Positions 15,088 through 23,586 of a stretch of DNA of 27,062 bases are shown one piece after another. The position numbers were made by a program, and so were the translations under genes. The DNA lies in the NCBI GenBank assembly GCA_002347085.1, contig DDWW01000015.1, positions 1 to 27,062 of the forward strand. Reading direction: 5' to 3'. The first letter of the stretch is position 1; the number at the start of each line of letters is the position of its first letter. Source of the DNA: Desulfobulbaceae bacterium UBA2276. GTDB taxonomy: Bacteria; Desulfobacterota; Desulfobulbia; Desulfobulbales; Desulfocapsaceae. The notes beneath the pieces are model-generated. The model saw only the letters and a list, made by a program, of their open reading frames with translations, did not search any database and was not told where the DNA came from.

Positions 15088-17726
15088 CCAGTTTCCGCTT
15101 ACGCACTCATCTTTTTCTCTACTGTACCCTGATTCCGCTCTTGTTGACGGCGGCAATCGTCATTTTTTTTACGCATCGTTTCAATACCTATGCCGTTGAT
15201 CGTCTCACCGCCCACGGCAAGGAGGTCGCCAGTAATATTTCCTTCTCGGTGGCCGATGATCTGATCAATGAAAGCTATGCCCAACTCCAGGAGTTTATTC
15301 AAGAATATGTCGCCCAGGGAGGGGTGGTGGCTGTTCAGGTCAGTGACACTCAGGGGATTATTCTGGCCGCCTCCGAGATAAAATTTCTGGGTACTGTCCT
15401 GGCGGCCGAGCCAGCCGATAATTGTGTAACGGTAAGCAAAAACGTCTGTATTCGTGTAGATGCCGACCAGTCCCAGCTTGTTGTTACCGCGCCTATTATC
15501 GTGGGCAAGGTTGAACTGGGTAAAACCCGGATTTTTTTGTCCATGCGGGATGTCTTGATCAATCAACAAGAGATGCAAAAAAATGGCATACTGATAGGCC
15601 TTGGCTTCTGGTTGCTGGCCGTTGCGGTGGGCTATCTTCTGGCCCGGGCCTTGACCGATCCGGTGCAGGGGTTCATGGTTGCCGCCGATCGTATCAGTCG
15701 GGGAGATTTTCAGGTTCAGCTCCCCAAGGTCAGGTGGGTGTGGGAATTGCACCGCTTTGGTCAAACCCTGGAGGTGATGGCCAATGCGATTGCCTCCAGA
15801 GAATATAAATTGCTGGATTCGGAAAGAAAGTTCCGGCATCTGTTTGAACGGGCCATCGAAGGTATCTTCGTGACCGACGGGCAAGGTGCTTTGCTTGATG
15901 TCAACCCCGCCTTTATCAAGATCCTCAGCGCCGCTTCCCGTGAGATCCTGCTGAATCAAAATCTGTTTGCCAATATCTTTGAAAATGAAGAGTCCCTGGT
16001 GCGATTCAAGGAGCAGATAGCAAGACAGGGATTCGTCAAGGATTACGAGGTGACCCTGATTAAAAGCGATAGCTCTTCGGTGATCGTCTCTCTGAATTGT
16101 CATGTGGTTAAGGGAGTTGATGGCGCCATCGGTAAATATGAAGGGCTGGTGCGTGACATCAGCACACAGAAGAATGCGGAAAAAGAGCTTGTCCGTATGC
16201 GCAATTACCTCACTAATATCATCGAATCCATGCCCTCGATGCTGGTAACCCTTGATGACGCCTCTGTGGTCACCCAATGGAACAGCGCCGCCTGCCAAAT
16301 TACCGGTATTGCCGCAAGCGATGCGATTGGCCGGAAGATTTATGATGTGGCACCGTTTTTTAGTAAATATGCCCCGCAGGTTGATGGTACTAATCGTCAA
16401 CACAGCCAGATAACCCTGCGGCGGGAACAAATGATGTCGGACTCGACTCATCTCTATGATATGACTTTTTTCCCCTTGGTTGCCAACGGGGTGAATGGTA
16501 TTGCCATTCGTCTTGATGATATCACTGATCTTGATCTCAAAGAACAGCAATTGCGGCAGGCCCAGAAGATGGAGTCGGTGGGCACTCTGGCCGGAGGTCT
16601 GGCCCATGATTTTAATAATGTCCTGGCCGCGATCCTGGGTAACCTGTCGCTTCTCCAGTACAATCTTCGTAACGGATCCGGCCTTCAGGTTCCCGAGATT
16701 CTTGAATATCTGGAACGCATGGAGTCAGCGGGTGCACGGGCCGTGGATATGGTGAAACAGTTGCTCACTTTATCACGCAAGCATCAGAATGATCGGGTGC
16801 CGGTTGATCTGAATCTTTCAGTTAGGCATGTGCGTAAATTAGGGGAGAACACCTTTGACAAATCGGTGCAGGTCGTGGTGCATCCCGCCGCGTTGCCGGC
16901 CTATGTGCTGGCCGATACCACGGAGATTGAGCAAGTGCTGCTTAATCTCTGCATCAATGGGATCCACGCCATGACCATTATGCGGGGAGACGGCGGTGTC
17001 TGGGGCGGAACCTTGACCATCGCCATTGATCAGATCAAGGCGGATGCGGATTTTCAGCAAAAACACCCCGAGGCCACCGCCATCAGCTATTGGAAGCTGT
17101 CGGTCAGTGATACCGGGGTTGGCATGGGGACGAAGACGGCAGCCAAGATATTTGATCCCTTTTTTACTACCAAGGGACAAGGCAAGGGCACTGGTCTGGG
17201 GTTGGCCATGGTCTATAATATCCTCCAGCAACAACAGGGGTTTATTGATGTCTATTCCGAGCTCGGGCTGGGGTCCACCTTCAGTGTCTATCTGCCTTTG
17301 CTGGAACGGGAAAACGGCCTGATGTCGGCGGTTGATGCGCAAGTAAGTGTCAGTCACGGCCAGGGACTGATTCTGGTAGTGGATGATGACGAAATTGTCA
17401 GGAGAGTGGCCGAGAACATCCTGCAGACCGTGGGCTATACAGTGCTGACCGCGAAAAACGGCAAGGATGGAGTCGAAAAATATCAGGAGGTTTCGGCCAG
17501 TGTTATTGCCGTTCTCCTTGATATGGCCATGCCGGTCATGTCGGGACGAGAGGCCTTTCTTGAGATGAAAAAAATCAATTCCGAGGTGAAGGTCTTGCTG
17601 GCCTCAGGATTCAGGAAAGATGAAAGAGTGGAAGAGATTTTAGGGCTGGGGGTGAAAGATTTCCTGCAAAAGCCCTATACCCTCACCAGTCTGGCCCAGG
17701 CCATGAAGAAGGTGATTGAAGAGTAA
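15084..17726 (+). CDS. Membrane hybrid histidine kinase (Cache-like sensor, HAMP, two PAS, HisKA, HATPase, REC)
   Basis: The 880-residue receptor has TM1 (about 10-30), a periplasmic sensor (31-166), TM2 (168-187), a HAMP linker, two PAS domains (about 245-365 and 375-490), HisKA with H508 in GGLAHDFNN, an HATPase with DTGVGM and KGTGLGLAM boxes, and a C-terminal receiver. The receiver has the acidic triplet D767-D769, the phosphoacceptor D813 in LLDMAMP, and K863. The sensor domain carries C114 and C122, which could form a disulfide. The start overlaps the binding-protein stop by 4 nt. Phosphate should pass H508 to D813; no DNA-binding regulator is nearby, so the output is elsewhere. Confidence 0.93.
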   Translation: MTSFRLRTHLFLYCTLIPLLLTAAIVIFFTHRFNTYAVDRLTAHGKEVASNISFSVADDLINESYAQLQEFIQEYVAQGGVVAVQVSDTQGIILAASEIKFLGTVLAAEPADNCVTVSKNVCIRVDADQSQLVVTAPIIVGKVELGKTRIFLSMRDVLINQQEMQKNGILIGLGFWLLAVAVGYLLARALTDPVQGFMVAADRISRGDFQVQLPKVRWVWELHRFGQTLEVMANAIASREYKLLDSERKFRHLFERAIEGIFVTDGQGALLDVNPAFIKILSAASREILLNQNLFANIFENEESLVRFKEQIARQGFVKDYEVTLIKSDSSSVIVSLNCHVVKGVDGAIGKYEGLVRDISTQKNAEKELVRMRNYLTNIIESMPSMLVTLDDASVVTQWNSAACQITGIAASDAIGRKIYDVAPFFSKYAPQVDGTNRQHSQITLRREQMMSDSTHLYDMTFFPLVANGVNGIAIRLDDITDLDLKEQQLRQAQKMESVGTLAGGLAHDFNNVLAAILGNLSLLQYNLRNGSGLQVPEILEYLERMESAGARAVDMVKQLLTLSRKHQNDRVPVDLNLSVRHVRKLGENTFDKSVQVVVHPAALPAYVLADTTEIEQVLLNLCINGIHAMTIMRGDGGVWGGTLTIAIDQIKADADFQQKHPEATAISYWKLSVSDTGVGMGTKTAAKIFDPFFTTKGQGKGTGLGLAMVYNILQQQQGFIDVYSELGLGSTFSVYLPLLERENGLMSAVDAQVSVSHGQGLILVVDDDEIVRRVAENILQTVGYTVLTAKNGKDGVEKYQEVSASVIAVLLDMAMPVMSGREAFLEMKKINSEVKVLLASGFRKDERVEEILGLGVKDFLQKPYTLTSLAQAMKKVIEE

Positions 17727-17734
17727 AGGGTGAA

Positions 17735-17766
17735 TTGACGAACCTTTTATGATTCATCATAAAAGG
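17735..17766 (+). promoter_or_regulatory. Hairpin with overlapping promoter-like boxes between the kinase and the second binding protein
   Basis: CCTTTTATGA (17743-17752) and TCATAAAAGG (17757-17766) form a perfect 10-bp hairpin with a TTCA loop just after the kinase stop. The same segment contains TTGACG (17735-17740) and CATAAA (17758-17763) with 17-bp spacing. It may end the kinase transcript, start the next one, or be an operator. The evidence does not choose between these. Confidence 0.35.
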
Positions 17767-17867
17767 AAGAAACAGGCTTGTTGGTCGTATGTGACTTATA
17801 TTATGGTGTTTATAAATCCCATACGTCCTATAAACGGAACAATCCCTAAAAAAAAGCATTCACATCA

Positions 17868-18683
17868 ATGAATAAAAAAATCATCCTTCCCTTTATCACC
17901 GCAATTTTCATACTCTGTTCCTGGCCCGTCAGCTCTTTTGCGGCGGAACTCATCTATATCCCTCTGCCCATCGAAGATCAGGAAACAGTCATTGCCAGCC
18001 ATAGCCCTATGGTCAACTATCTGGCGTCCAAGCTGGGGGTGCCCATCAAAATTCGTTATGAAAAAGAGTATCAGCAGATCTTGCAACTCTTCAAGGAAGG
18101 GAAGGCGGATATCGTCCAACTCGGGCCGCTGCCTTATGCGACCTTAAAAAAAGAGTACCCACAGGCCCTGCCCTTGGCGATTATAAATGAAGCAGACGGC
18201 AAGCCTGACTATACCTGCGCGCTTGTTACCGCCTTTGACGGCCCGCAGTCGGTGGCGGAGATACAGCCCCCTCTTGCCTTGCCGCAAGCCCTTTCCACCT
18301 GTGGCGACTTTTCCGCCAAGCTGTTGTTGGGCCATAAACCTGGTTTTGAGCAATGGGAGTATAAATATCTGGGGAATCATAGCCAGGTTGCCTTGGCGGT
18401 TATTCGTGGTGAATTGAAGGCCGGGGTGATGAAGACCTCGGTGGCAAAAAAATATCAGAATCTTGCCTTGAGGGTATTGCAAGAGACACAACCCGTTCCT
18501 GGATTGGTGATGGTTGGCAATGGCGCCACCTTGAACCCTGAACAAATCAAACAGCTTGGGCAGTTACTTGTCGATGCCGATGCTCAAACCACAACAAACT
18601 GGATCGTGGGCCATGATGGATTCTCGGCTGTTGCCGTTCAGGATTTTGATTTGTTTTTTCACTCTCTTCAAAGTGGCTATTAA
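17868..18683 (+). CDS. Second PhnD-like periplasmic binding protein (sensor partner of the cyclase)
   Basis: The 271-residue protein has a signal peptide ending near SSFAA (about residue 26). The mature part is a PhnD-like fold: LIYIPLPIEDQET, GKADIVQLGPLPYATL, LSTCGDFSAKLLL, and LGNHSQVALAVIRGELKAGVM. The motif that is usually STSG reads STCG, placing C145 near the ligand pocket; C117 is the only other mature cysteine. AioX, an arsenite-binding PhnD relative, also depends on a cysteine, so a soft-metal or thiol-reactive ligand is possible (inference). I see no clear ribosome site. The next gene starts 20 bp after this stop, and no transporter genes are near. Confidence 0.82.
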   Translation: MNKKIILPFITAIFILCSWPVSSFAAELIYIPLPIEDQETVIASHSPMVNYLASKLGVPIKIRYEKEYQQILQLFKEGKADIVQLGPLPYATLKKEYPQALPLAIINEADGKPDYTCALVTAFDGPQSVAEIQPPLALPQALSTCGDFSAKLLLGHKPGFEQWEYKYLGNHSQVALAVIRGELKAGVMKTSVAKKYQNLALRVLQETQPVPGLVMVGNGATLNPEQIKQLGQLLVDADAQTTTNWIVGHDGFSAVAVQDFDLFFHSLQSGY

Positions 18684-18703
18684 GGCCGGATAACAACAAT
18701 ATC

Positions 18704-21004
18704 ATGTTGCCTCGCATCCTTTCCGTCTTGATTTTCTCAGCCCTTTTCTGGTCTGGCGGTCTTTTCTATCTGCGTCATGAGCGTGATGCCCTGGAAGAGA
18801 TATCTTTGAGCGCCCATACCGCCGCCTTGAATATGGCCTGGCAGGCCGTTATCACCTCGTATCAGTCTGCGATGCAATCCTATTTTGAATCCTATGTCAT
18901 GCAGCAACCGCAGGCTTTGGAGATTCTTCGTCAGGCGCAAGGCGCGAATGAGGAGGAGCAGGCCATTCAGCGGGCCCGGCTGTACCGGTTGCTCTATCCC
19001 TTTTATCTTGAGCTGCAAAAGAGAAAGGTGCGGCAATTCCAGTTTCATACCTCGGACAGTCGATCTTTCTTACGTTTTCACGCCCCCCATCTCTCCGGCG
19101 ATTCTTTAGTCGTCAGTCGGCCCTCGGTGCTTATGGCCAATCGTGATCATCTCGTTACCCATGGGTTTGAAACCGGACGGACGCTGGCCGGTTTTAGAAA
19201 TGTGTTCCCCATTATCCACCAGGGAGAGGCTTTAGGAAGTGTGGAGTTCAGTCAACCCTTCGAGGCGATTCGGAAGAAGTTGTGGCAGCTTGATCATAAA
19301 AATGAGTTTATGCTGATCTATAATGCCAAATTGCTTTTGCCCAAGCTCTTTGACGAACATAAAAAATTGTATAAACAGTCGCCTTTTGGCCCGGAATGGC
19401 TGCTGGAGGATCCTCAGCAAAAACTACTGCCTGACTCCTCGCCAAGTCTTTCTGCTATTAGCTATGAGGTGGGCGAGAAACTGGCAATGTTACCAGCTTT
19501 TGTGCAGAATTTGTCAGCAGATAAACCTCGCTCTGTGGCAGTGCAGGTTCGGGGCGAGATGTACAAGGTAACGGTTATTCCGCTCTTTGATGTTGAGGGT
19601 TTTACTTCGGCGGCCTTGCTTTCGTTTGCCGCAGCCCCAGAGCTTGGTGAAATCTCGTTTCATTATCGCAAAAATCTGCTGGTTTTTTCGGCCATGACGC
19701 TGTTTGCCGGTCTGGCCCTACTTCTGTTTCTGCAGAGCAGGGAGGTGATTGCCGCTAAAGAGCAGCGTATCAAGATGATCACCAACACGATTATTGATGG
19801 CCTGTATGTCATGAACGACCAAGGCGTTATTACTTTTGTGAATAAGGCGGCCTCTGATTATCTGGGTTATTCTCGAGGGGAATTGCTGGGCCAGGTGGCT
19901 CATACTCTCTTCCATTTTCATAATTTTGGGCCCCCTTGCCCTATAGAAGAGTGTCCAATCTTTAAGGTGTTACGGAGCAAGTGCAGCTATATGGGGGAAG
20001 AGGTGTTCAGGCGCAAGGATAACACCTCTTTTATAGCTGAGGTTGCCAGTGAGGCAATGTCCAAAAACGGGAGGATAGAGGGTTCGGTCACGATTTTCAG
20101 GGACATCAGCGCCCGGAAACATGCCGAAATTGCCTTGAAAGAGGCCCATGACAAGTTGGATCTTCTCTCCAATAATATCGAAACCCAGGTCTGGTCTCTG
20201 GTGAGCCCTGATACCTATGGCGCCGTCAATCATGCCCATGCTGAGTTTTGTGGTTTTAGCCCGGAGGAGATGGAATACAAGACTATATATGAATTGTTTT
20301 CCCGAGACGCCGCGGAGACCTATGTTGAACATAATCTGGCGGTGTTTGCGGGGAGTGGTCAGATTCGCACCGAGGAATGGGTTCGTAACGCGCGAGGTGA
20401 ACGCCGTCTGCTGTCACTGATCAAGACCCCAAAACTTACAGCGGAAGGCCAGGTGGAATATGCCATCTGTTCAGGGGAAGATATTACTGAACGCAAGCAG
20501 ATGGAAGAGCAGTTGCGTGAACTTTGCAACACCGATTTCCTGACCAAGGCCTTTAATCGGCGTTATTTTTTGCAGGTATTAGAGGCCGAGGTGCAGCGGT
20601 CGCAACGATACGCGACCCCGTTTGCGCTGGTTATGTGTGATATCGATCATTTCAAGAAGGTAAATGATACCTTTGGCCATGAAACCGGTGACCTGGTCCT
20701 CACCAGGATTGTGAGTTTGATTCAGGAACGAGTGCGCAGTGCCGATGTCTTTGCCCGCTGGGGTGGAGAAGAGTTTGTGTTGTTGCTGGCCAACACCTCG
20801 TTGATAGATGGCGTGGTGCTTGTTGAAAAGATCATGGAAAATATCCGCGTCTTGGATTTTGGCGAGGTCGGAATGGTCACGGTCAGTTTTGGGGTGACAC
20901 GCTATCGCTCTGAGGACACCGTTGACACCCTGTTAAACCGAGCCGACAACCTGCTCTATGAAGCAAAGGCGGCAGGGCGGGATTGTGTTCGTTCCTCGAT
21001 CTGA
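18704..21004 (+). CDS. Membrane diguanylate cyclase (double Cache-like sensor, two PAS, GGDEF)
   Basis: The enzyme should make c-di-GMP from two GTP. The 766-residue protein has TM1 (about 5-24), a large periplasmic sensor (about 30-325), TM2 (about 326-346), PAS1 (about 360-480), PAS2 (about 485-605) and a GGDEF domain (about 608-766). The active site reads GGEEF at 687-691, a functional variant. RSAD at 678-681 is a product-inhibition I-site with the standard five-residue spacing. PAS1 has an insert with C412, C417 and C427. The double Cache region is inferred from size and position. It probably reports occupancy of the binding protein encoded 20 bp upstream. Confidence 0.9.
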   Translation: MLPRILSVLIFSALFWSGGLFYLRHERDALEEISLSAHTAALNMAWQAVITSYQSAMQSYFESYVMQQPQALEILRQAQGANEEEQAIQRARLYRLLYPFYLELQKRKVRQFQFHTSDSRSFLRFHAPHLSGDSLVVSRPSVLMANRDHLVTHGFETGRTLAGFRNVFPIIHQGEALGSVEFSQPFEAIRKKLWQLDHKNEFMLIYNAKLLLPKLFDEHKKLYKQSPFGPEWLLEDPQQKLLPDSSPSLSAISYEVGEKLAMLPAFVQNLSADKPRSVAVQVRGEMYKVTVIPLFDVEGFTSAALLSFAAAPELGEISFHYRKNLLVFSAMTLFAGLALLLFLQSREVIAAKEQRIKMITNTIIDGLYVMNDQGVITFVNKAASDYLGYSRGELLGQVAHTLFHFHNFGPPCPIEECPIFKVLRSKCSYMGEEVFRRKDNTSFIAEVASEAMSKNGRIEGSVTIFRDISARKHAEIALKEAHDKLDLLSNNIETQVWSLVSPDTYGAVNHAHAEFCGFSPEEMEYKTIYELFSRDAAETYVEHNLAVFAGSGQIRTEEWVRNARGERRLLSLIKTPKLTAEGQVEYAICSGEDITERKQMEEQLRELCNTDFLTKAFNRRYFLQVLEAEVQRSQRYATPFALVMCDIDHFKKVNDTFGHETGDLVLTRIVSLIQERVRSADVFARWGGEEFVLLLANTSLIDGVVLVEKIMENIRVLDFGEVGMVTVSFGVTRYRSEDTVDTLLNRADNLLYEAKAAGRDCVRSSI

Positions 21005-21015
21005 TTGCTGAATGA

Positions 21016-21050
21016 GGAGATTGTCGGGTTGCTCAATGACAACAATCTCC
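21016..21050 (+). terminator. Hairpin after the cyclase gene, possible terminator
   Basis: GGAGATTGT (21016-21024) and ACAATCTCC (21042-21050) are perfectly complementary, starting 12 bp after the cyclase stop. The following GTTTGTTG is only weakly T-rich. Position suggests the end of the sensory-block transcript. Confidence 0.5.
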
Positions 21051-21061
21051 GTTTGTTGCCT

Positions 21062-21122
21062 CTGAAGGCTGAAGGCGAGAGCAAAGGGCTTGGTGGAAAT
21101 CCTCAGTTTTCTCAGCCTTCAG
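21062..21122. repeat. Inverted repeat overlapping the dCMP deaminase stop codon
   Basis: CTGAAGGCTGA (21062-21072) and TCAGCCTTCAG (21112-21122) are a perfect 11-bp inverted repeat. The right arm contains the minus-strand TGA of the deaminase (21119-21121). On the plus strand it is followed by TCTTTT, so with the hairpin at 21016 it may serve as a bidirectional transcript end between convergent genes. The motif matches the one at the trmL stop. Confidence 0.7.
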
Positions 21123-21670
21123 TCTTTTACCCTCAGTTCAGGTTCATCTTTCACCCCAGATAACCGGGTCAGATCAAGGCCGATTGTCTCTCGCTTGCTC
21201 TCAAATTGCCGATACTTGATCCCTGCCCGATCGAGCATCATCTTTGCGGCCCGCACCGTATCGGTATCCTTGTACTTATCTGACATATAGATAATCTCTT
21301 TGATCCCTGCCTGGATAATGACCTTGGTGCATTCGTTGCAAGGGAAAAGTCCCACATAGATGCGGCAATTGTGCAGATTATAGGTGATGGAATTCAGGAC
21401 GGCGTTGATTTCGGCGTGACAGACATAAGGGTATTTGGTGTCCAGGAAAGTCCCTTCTCGGGCCCATGGCAACTCGTCATCGGAGCACCCCCAGGGAAAA
21501 CCGTTGTAGCCGACACCCACAATCTTGTTTTGCTCATTGGCCACACATGCCCCCACCTGGGTGTTCGGATCTTTACTGCGCAGGGCCGAGAGGAGGGCGA
21601 CAGCCATGAAATATTCATCCCAGGAGAGATAATCACTCCGTTTTTTTTCTTTATCTTTTGTGTTCCGCAT
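21119..21670 (-). CDS. dCMP deaminase (ComEB-like)
   Basis: The enzyme deaminates dCMP to dUMP, supplying thymidylate synthesis. The 183-residue protein has the zinc motifs CHAEIN (H85, E87) and PCNEC (C111, C114), with the longer N-terminal segment DPNTQVGACVANEQNKIVG that is typical of dCMP deaminases rather than small cytidine deaminases. GAGG precedes the ATG. It stands alone between two repeats: palindromic family P upstream and the CTGAAGGCTGA repeat at its stop. A role in competence, as hinted by the ComEB name, is not supported. Confidence 0.93.
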   Translation of the reverse strand: MRNTKDKEKKRSDYLSWDEYFMAVALLSALRSKDPNTQVGACVANEQNKIVGVGYNGFPWGCSDDELPWAREGTFLDTKYPYVCHAEINAVLNSITYNLHNCRIYVGLFPCNECTKVIIQAGIKEIIYMSDKYKDTDTVRAAKMMLDRAGIKYRQFESKRETIGLDLTRLSGVKDEPELRVKD

Positions 21671-21688
21671 AAGGGCCTCGTGCGCTTA

Positions 21689-21750
21689 GGGCATACGGAG
21701 CCGTTACGAAATAATATACTTTTTCAAATTATTTCGTTACCGCTCCTTCT
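21689..21750 (+). repeat. Palindromic repeat family P, copy 3
   Basis: This 62-bp element has the left arm GGAGCCGTTACGAAATAAT and the complementary right arm ending ACCGCTCC, with the same preceding GGGCATA as copies 1 and 2. It sits between the lipoprotein stop (34 bp away) and the dCMP deaminase start (18 bp away). Confidence 0.85.
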
Positions 21751-21783
21751 GCTGTTTTTGACGTTCAGATGGTCATGTTTTTT

Positions 21784-22710
21784 TTACAGCGGCTTAGGAA
21801 TCCATTGTGTGAGACTTTTCTGTAATTCGCCTGAATCCTTGTTGGTCTTGATAAAAAGATTAACCTGATGTCGTAATTCTTCATCTTCACTTCGCATTTT
21901 CCAACCCATGAACTCCTCGGTTACCATGGTCGGAATGGGAGTAAGCGCGGCTGACTTGAGGTTGGCGGCCAAATAGCAGATCGTTGGTGCGTCATGGAGG
22001 AAGATGTCAATTTTTTTCGCGGTCAAGGCCTTGATAGTCGCGTCCATCGTTTTGAGGCGCATAATTTTGACCCCACGCATGGTCTTGGTGAGAAACAGGT
22101 CGGCTACACTGCCCTCGATAACGCCAACGATAAAATTGGACTTTTCCAGGCTGTAGATTCCGGTAGAAAAGAGGGAGGCGTCACGGGTTCGGACCAGCAT
22201 GACCTGACCCGTACGTAGGTAGGGATCGCTGAAAGTAACGCCGCGATCTTTCTCGCTGACGATGGTCAAGCCAGACATGATAATGTCAACTTGGTCTTGG
22301 AGCAGGGCTTCGGTGGCCCTTTTCTTGGGTACCTTGATAAAGTGTACCGTTTTTTTGGTGAATGTTGCCAGCTTTTGGGCCATATCTGCTTCAAAGCCTT
22401 GTATCTTTTCATCTTTTTGAAAGATGAAAGGAGGGGAATATGGTGATATCCCAACGCGCAATATTGCCGGATCCGCCTTTATTTCGGGCTCGGCCAGCGG
22501 TTCGGGTTTGATTTCCGGCTTGGTGGGAGCGATCACTGGTTTGATGGGTTCTATCTGGCTCTGCGGGATTTTTTTGGTAGGCAGGACATACTCGGGATGG
22601 TCTGGATTACAAGCATTCAGGCTCACGAAAAAGAGCAGTGCCGACACTATCAGGAGTAATTGAGTGATATTTTTTTGCATATATTTTTGTGTTACCTTCT
22701 GAGTGTTCAT
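21784..22710 (-). CDS. SBP_bac_3-type solute-binding lipoprotein
   Basis: The 308-residue protein has a hydrophobic segment ending in a lipobox (SLNAC, C34), so it is probably a lipoprotein. A Pro/Lys/Glu-rich tether (about 44-80) leads to a binding domain: ILRVGISPYSPPFIF, GFEADMAQKLA, QDQVDIIMSGLTIVSEKDR and FSDPYLRTGQVMLV, the signature of polar amino-acid binding proteins. The ATG at 22680 (residue 11) is an equally good start, since it leaves a normal signal sequence. No permease or ATPase is near, so it may be a sensor or belong to a remote transporter. It begins 9 bp after the hydrolase gene. Confidence 0.88.
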   Translation of the reverse strand: MNTQKVTQKYMQKNITQLLLIVSALLFFVSLNACNPDHPEYVLPTKKIPQSQIEPIKPVIAPTKPEIKPEPLAEPEIKADPAILRVGISPYSPPFIFQKDEKIQGFEADMAQKLATFTKKTVHFIKVPKKRATEALLQDQVDIIMSGLTIVSEKDRGVTFSDPYLRTGQVMLVRTRDASLFSTGIYSLEKSNFIVGVIEGSVADLFLTKTMRGVKIMRLKTMDATIKALTAKKIDIFLHDAPTICYLAANLKSAALTPIPTMVTEEFMGWKMRSEDEELRHQVNLFIKTNKDSGELQKSLTQWIPKPL

Positions 22711-22719
22711 TGGATACTC

Positions 22720-23556
22720 TCAACTTCTGGTGTCGCTTTGTTGTACCGCCTTGCGCCGCTTGCGCCAGGAGGAAACCCCGGTGATCTTGTCAATAAATTG
22801 TTTAATGGCCTGAAAGTAGAGTTTGCCCGCAACGGTGATGACGGAATTATGGTCGGCACCTGGTACTACTTGAAATTCCTTGCTTTTGGCCCCGCAGAAA
22901 GATTGCAGTTTTTCGGCCTCGGCCGCTGGAATCAGTTCATCTCGGGCCCCATGCAGGATGAAGGTGGGTTTGGTGACTAAGGCAATCTTGGCATTGTTGT
23001 TGAAGCATTCTTCCTCGGTAAGATCAAGATCACGCACATCGAGTCCTAAAGATCGTGCCAGCGGCAGGGTGTCGGCAAAACCGCTTTCTATGATCAACCC
23101 TTTGATATCATCAGAAAATTTTGAGGCAAGATCAATAGCGCAGGCCGATCCCAAGGAACGGCCCATGAGGAAGAGGGGGCCTGTATAGCCATTTTCGGCC
23201 AACCATTTTTGGGTCTCCCGCAACAGGGTTTCGCTATCGCTGAACATGGCGGTGACGCTCGGTTGGCCGCTGCTCCAGCCATAGCCGCGATAGTCCGTCA
23301 CTAACAGGTTTACACCCACTTCGTTGTATCGCGGGCCAAGGCTGTCATGGTCACCCACCGTCTCGCCATTGCCATGAAAGTAGAGAATACAGGGGGCGGC
23401 GGGGTCAGTGAGATAAAACCGGCAACCTATGGCGACTGCCGGCTCCATCTCAAAGCTGAGATCACAGGCTCCCGGTGGCAAAGGGGTGAGGGCTTCTGCT
23501 TGCGGGTAAAAGATATGGGAGAGGATCTCGGGACGATCTAATTTGCTATAGGGCAT
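22720..23556 (-). CDS. Alpha/beta hydrolase, serine-type
   Basis: The 278-residue protein has an oxyanion-hole motif YFHGNGE (about 59-65), a nucleophile elbow GRSLGS with S134, and likely acid and base residues D206 (GARDEL) and H236 (ADHNS). The fold resembles BEM46/FrsA-like peptidase or esterase relatives. No signal peptide is seen, so it is probably cytoplasmic. The C terminus is basic (SWRKRRKAVQQ). It is 9 bp upstream of the lipoprotein gene and likely shares its transcript. The substrate is unknown. Confidence 0.88.
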   Translation of the reverse strand: MPYSKLDRPEILSHIFYPQAEALTPLPPGACDLSFEMEPAVAIGCRFYLTDPAAPCILYFHGNGETVGDHDSLGPRYNEVGVNLLVTDYRGYGWSSGQPSVTAMFSDSETLLRETQKWLAENGYTGPLFLMGRSLGSACAIDLASKFSDDIKGLIIESGFADTLPLARSLGLDVRDLDLTEEECFNNNAKIALVTKPTFILHGARDELIPAAEAEKLQSFCGAKSKEFQVVPGADHNSVITVAGKLYFQAIKQFIDKITGVSSWRKRRKAVQQSDTRS

Positions 23557-23586
23557 GATAATAAATTACGAGTTATGAATTACGAA

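Noticed and set aside
15099..16607. 502-residue open frame on the minus strand across the kinase gene
   Set aside because: It is antisense to a kinase whose domains and catalytic residues are intact, and its translation shows no family motif. It reflects codon bias in the opposite frame.
14194..18683. The two PhnD-like genes as part of a phosphonate/phosphite import operon
   Set aside because: No PhnC-type ATPase or PhnE-type permease is present, and each binding protein is paired with a signalling receptor.
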